DNA from: Hyphomicrobium sp.
GTDB taxonomy: Bacteria; Pseudomonadota; Alphaproteobacteria; Rhizobiales; Hyphomicrobiaceae
Reading direction: 5' to 3'
Assembly: GCA_002928735.1 (NCBI GenBank)
Contig: PERL01000003.1
Coordinates: 62,001-126,000 of the forward strand
DNA length: 64,000 bases
A model generated the notes under the pieces. The model was not told the DNA's origin, did no database searches, and saw nothing but the letters and a program-made list of their open reading frames with translations. This document shows, in pieces, positions 62,307-64,000 of the stretch. The first letter of the stretch is position 1; each line of letters opens with the position of its first letter. The translations under genes and the position numbers were made by a program.

Positions 62307-64000
62307 ATGGAGTATCGGCGCGAGATCGACGGGTTGCGGGCGGTTGCCGTTATGCCCGTTGTGCTGTTTCACGCGGGCGTCGAGACGTTCAGCGGCGGGT
62401 TCGCGGGCGTCGACGTTTTTTTCGTCATCAGCGGATTTTTGATTACGTCCCTGATCCTGCACGAGCAGGCAGCGGGCACGTTTACACTCGCGCGATTCTA
62501 CGAGCGGCGAGCGCGGCGCATCTTGCCGGCGCTGCTTTTGGTGGTGCTGGCGTGCACGCCGTTTGCCTATTTTTGGATGATGCCCGATGAAGTGAAGTCG
62601 TTCAGCGCGAGCGTGCTGGGGACGCTGCTATCGGGGTCCAATTTCGTCTTCTATTTTCAGAGTGGTTATTTTGATCACGCCGCGGAACTCAAACCGCTGC
62701 TGCACACCTGGAGCCTGGCGGTCGAGGAGCAGTTCTACATTCTTTTTCCACTGCTGTTTGCTTTCCTGTTACGGCGCGGGCGTGCGGCGACGGTGACAGT
62801 TCTGGTGCTGATTTTCGCTGCGAGCCTGTTGCTGGCGCAGGCGGGTGGGAATTTCGAGGCGCGGCAGTCTGCCTATGCCGCGGGCTGGTCGTGGTGGGCG
62901 ACGCCGAGCTATGGATTTTTTCTGCTTCCGGCGCGGGCGTGGGAACTGCTGATCGGGTCGCTCCTGGCGGTGCAGCGCTTTTATCATCCGGCGTGGTTTG
63001 AAACGCGGGGGCGGGCGCTGCGCGAGATGGGATCGCTCATCGGGCTGGCGCTGGTGGTCTCGTCTTTCGTCTTGTTCACATCCGCGACGCCGTTTCCCAG
63101 CATCTATACGCTGGTGCCGACGGTGGGCGCCGCGCTGGTGATCGCCTTTGCCGAGCGGGAAACGCTTGTGCACCGTTTGCTGGCATCGGCGCCGTTCGTG
63201 GGGCTGGGGCTTGTCAGCTATAGTTTTTATCTCTGGCATCATCCGCTGTTCGCATTCGCACGGATCTGGAGCCCGAGCGCGCTACCGACCTCTGTCTTTC
63301 TCGGGCTGTCCGTGCTGGCGCTGATGCTGGCGGTGGCGACTTGGTATTTCATCGAGCGGCCGTTCCGCGACCGAAAGCTGATTTCGACGCCGTTCCTTTT
63401 GCGCAGCGTGGCGGCGGCCTGCATCGTGCTGGTCGCTTTTTTTGCCGCCTCGCGCAAAACCCGCGGGTTCGAGTACCGCTTTCCCAAGGACGAGTTTTTC
63501 GCCGGCGCGGGGCCGGGCGTGACGATCGCCAATCAGGAGTGCGTGCGGGATAAGTCGCAGCCGTGGGATGAGGCGTGCGTTTATGGCACCGGCGTGCCGC
63601 GGGTCGCTATTGTAGGCGACAGTCATGCGGCATCGATAGTCGAGCCATTGGCGGCAGCGTTGCAGTCTAAGTCGATTTCTCTGGTGGATCTGCACGTCAC
63701 GGGCTGCCTTCCGGTGCGCAATTTTCTCAGGGCGAATACGGGGGATAGGTGCCGGCGACAGGACGATGCCTTCGACTATCTGATGCGGTCGCCGCAGATT
63801 GACACGGTGGTGATCGTGGCGAGGTGGGCGACGAAGTTTGAGAATTCGCGGTTCAACAACGAAGAGGGCGGGATCGAGTTTGGCAGCGATACACAACTCT
63901 ATCCCGACGTGGCACGGATCGGGCGGGCGATCACGATCGACGAGGCACTCGCCGGTATCGTCGACGAACTGGGCCGGGCGGGTAAGAAGATTGTGGTGGT
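62307..64000 (+). CDS. acyltransferase-3/SGNH protein (OafA-like), truncated at window edge
   Basis: The first 564 residues of a membrane O-acetyltransferase, open to the right edge. The N-terminal acyltransferase-3 domain has REIDGLRAVAVMPVVLFHAG, GVDVFFVISGFLIT, a lysine/arginine-rich loop (YERRARRILPAL) and HTWSLAVEEQFY. About ten membrane helices follow. From residue about 430 an SGNH hydrolase domain begins with VGDSHAAS. Such proteins O-acetylate surface polysaccharides or peptidoglycan. The ATG at 62307 is 69 bases after the RND pump. The C-terminal end of the SGNH domain is outside the window. Confidence 0.9.
   Translation, partial: MEYRREIDGLRAVAVMPVVLFHAGVETFSGGFAGVDVFFVISGFLITSLILHEQAAGTFTLARFYERRARRILPALLLVVLACTPFAYFWMMPDEVKSFSASVLGTLLSGSNFVFYFQSGYFDHAAELKPLLHTWSLAVEEQFYILFPLLFAFLLRRGRAATVTVLVLIFAASLLLAQAGGNFEARQSAYAAGWSWWATPSYGFFLLPARAWELLIGSLLAVQRFYHPAWFETRGRALREMGSLIGLALVVSSFVLFTSATPFPSIYTLVPTVGAALVIAFAERETLVHRLLASAPFVGLGLVSYSFYLWHHPLFAFARIWSPSALPTSVFLGLSVLALMLAVATWYFIERPFRDRKLISTPFLLRSVAAACIVLVAFFAASRKTRGFEYRFPKDEFFAGAGPGVTIANQECVRDKSQPWDEACVYGTGVPRVAIVGDSHAASIVEPLAAALQSKSISLVDLHVTGCLPVRNFLRANTGDRCRRQDDAFDYLMRSPQIDTVVIVARWATKFENSRFNNEEGGIEFGSDTQLYPDVARIGRAITIDEALAGIVDELGRAGKKIVV

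Overview
The window looks like a chromosome segment of a GC-rich alphaproteobacterium of the order Hyphomicrobiales, plausibly a Hyphomicrobium-like methylotroph. This rests on family recognition and gene order only: era-recO near parC, a Bpt-type aminoacyl-transferase, a class I PHA synthase, a soluble NAD-dependent formate dehydrogenase operon (fdsGBA-fdhD-fdsD), and class II fructose bisphosphatase beside homoserine dehydrogenase. No 16S rRNA or species marker is present.

Layout. 0-10 kb: housekeeping genes (partial era, recO, a CAP-domain protein, parC, a secreted helical protein, bpt, two tiny membrane proteins) and then an Aas-like acyl-ACP synthetase with a major-facilitator transporter behind it. 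10-20 kb: a CDF-like membrane protein overlapping a di-haem cytochrome c peroxidase, a 68-residue four-cysteine protein, O-acetylhomoserine sulfhydrylase, class I PhaC, and an amino-acid/carbon block (aminotransferase, hom, glpX). 20-27 kb: a class I amidotransferase, two tandem SnoaL-like paralogues behind a glutamine synthetase-like/aminotransferase pair, recJ and tRNA-Glu(TTC). 27-42 kb: a block with looser codon use and more A+T that reads like accessory or acquired DNA. It holds an outer-membrane beta-barrel, a BASS transporter, a Crp/Fnr regulator, an alpha/beta hydrolase, two unlike arylsulfatases flanking a HAD phosphatase, an eight-haem cytochrome fused to HEAT/TPR repeats, an M13 metallopeptidase and a CPBP protease. 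43-51 kb: PHB depolymerase, a ribbon-helix-helix-like protein, and the formate dehydrogenase operon. 51-57 kb: a lone receiver, two small proteins, then a four-gene copper-uptake cluster. 57-64 kb: a SYLF protein, an RND efflux pair and an acyltransferase-3/SGNH protein cut by the right edge.

How the parts fit. PhaC and the depolymerase bracket a PHB storage cycle. The fds operon oxidises formate to CO2 with NAD+, which suits a one-carbon lifestyle. The copper cluster (DUF2946 protein, TonB-dependent receptor, copper-uptake-associated protein, YcnI-PCuAC fusion) forms a plausible route from outer membrane to periplasmic copper chaperone. The 27-42 kb block is dominated by exported enzymes (sulfatases, phosphatase, multihaem cytochrome, peptidase), pointing to scavenging of sulfated or phosphorylated organic matter and to periplasmic electron transfer. 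No integrase, insertion sequence, CRISPR array or rRNA was seen.
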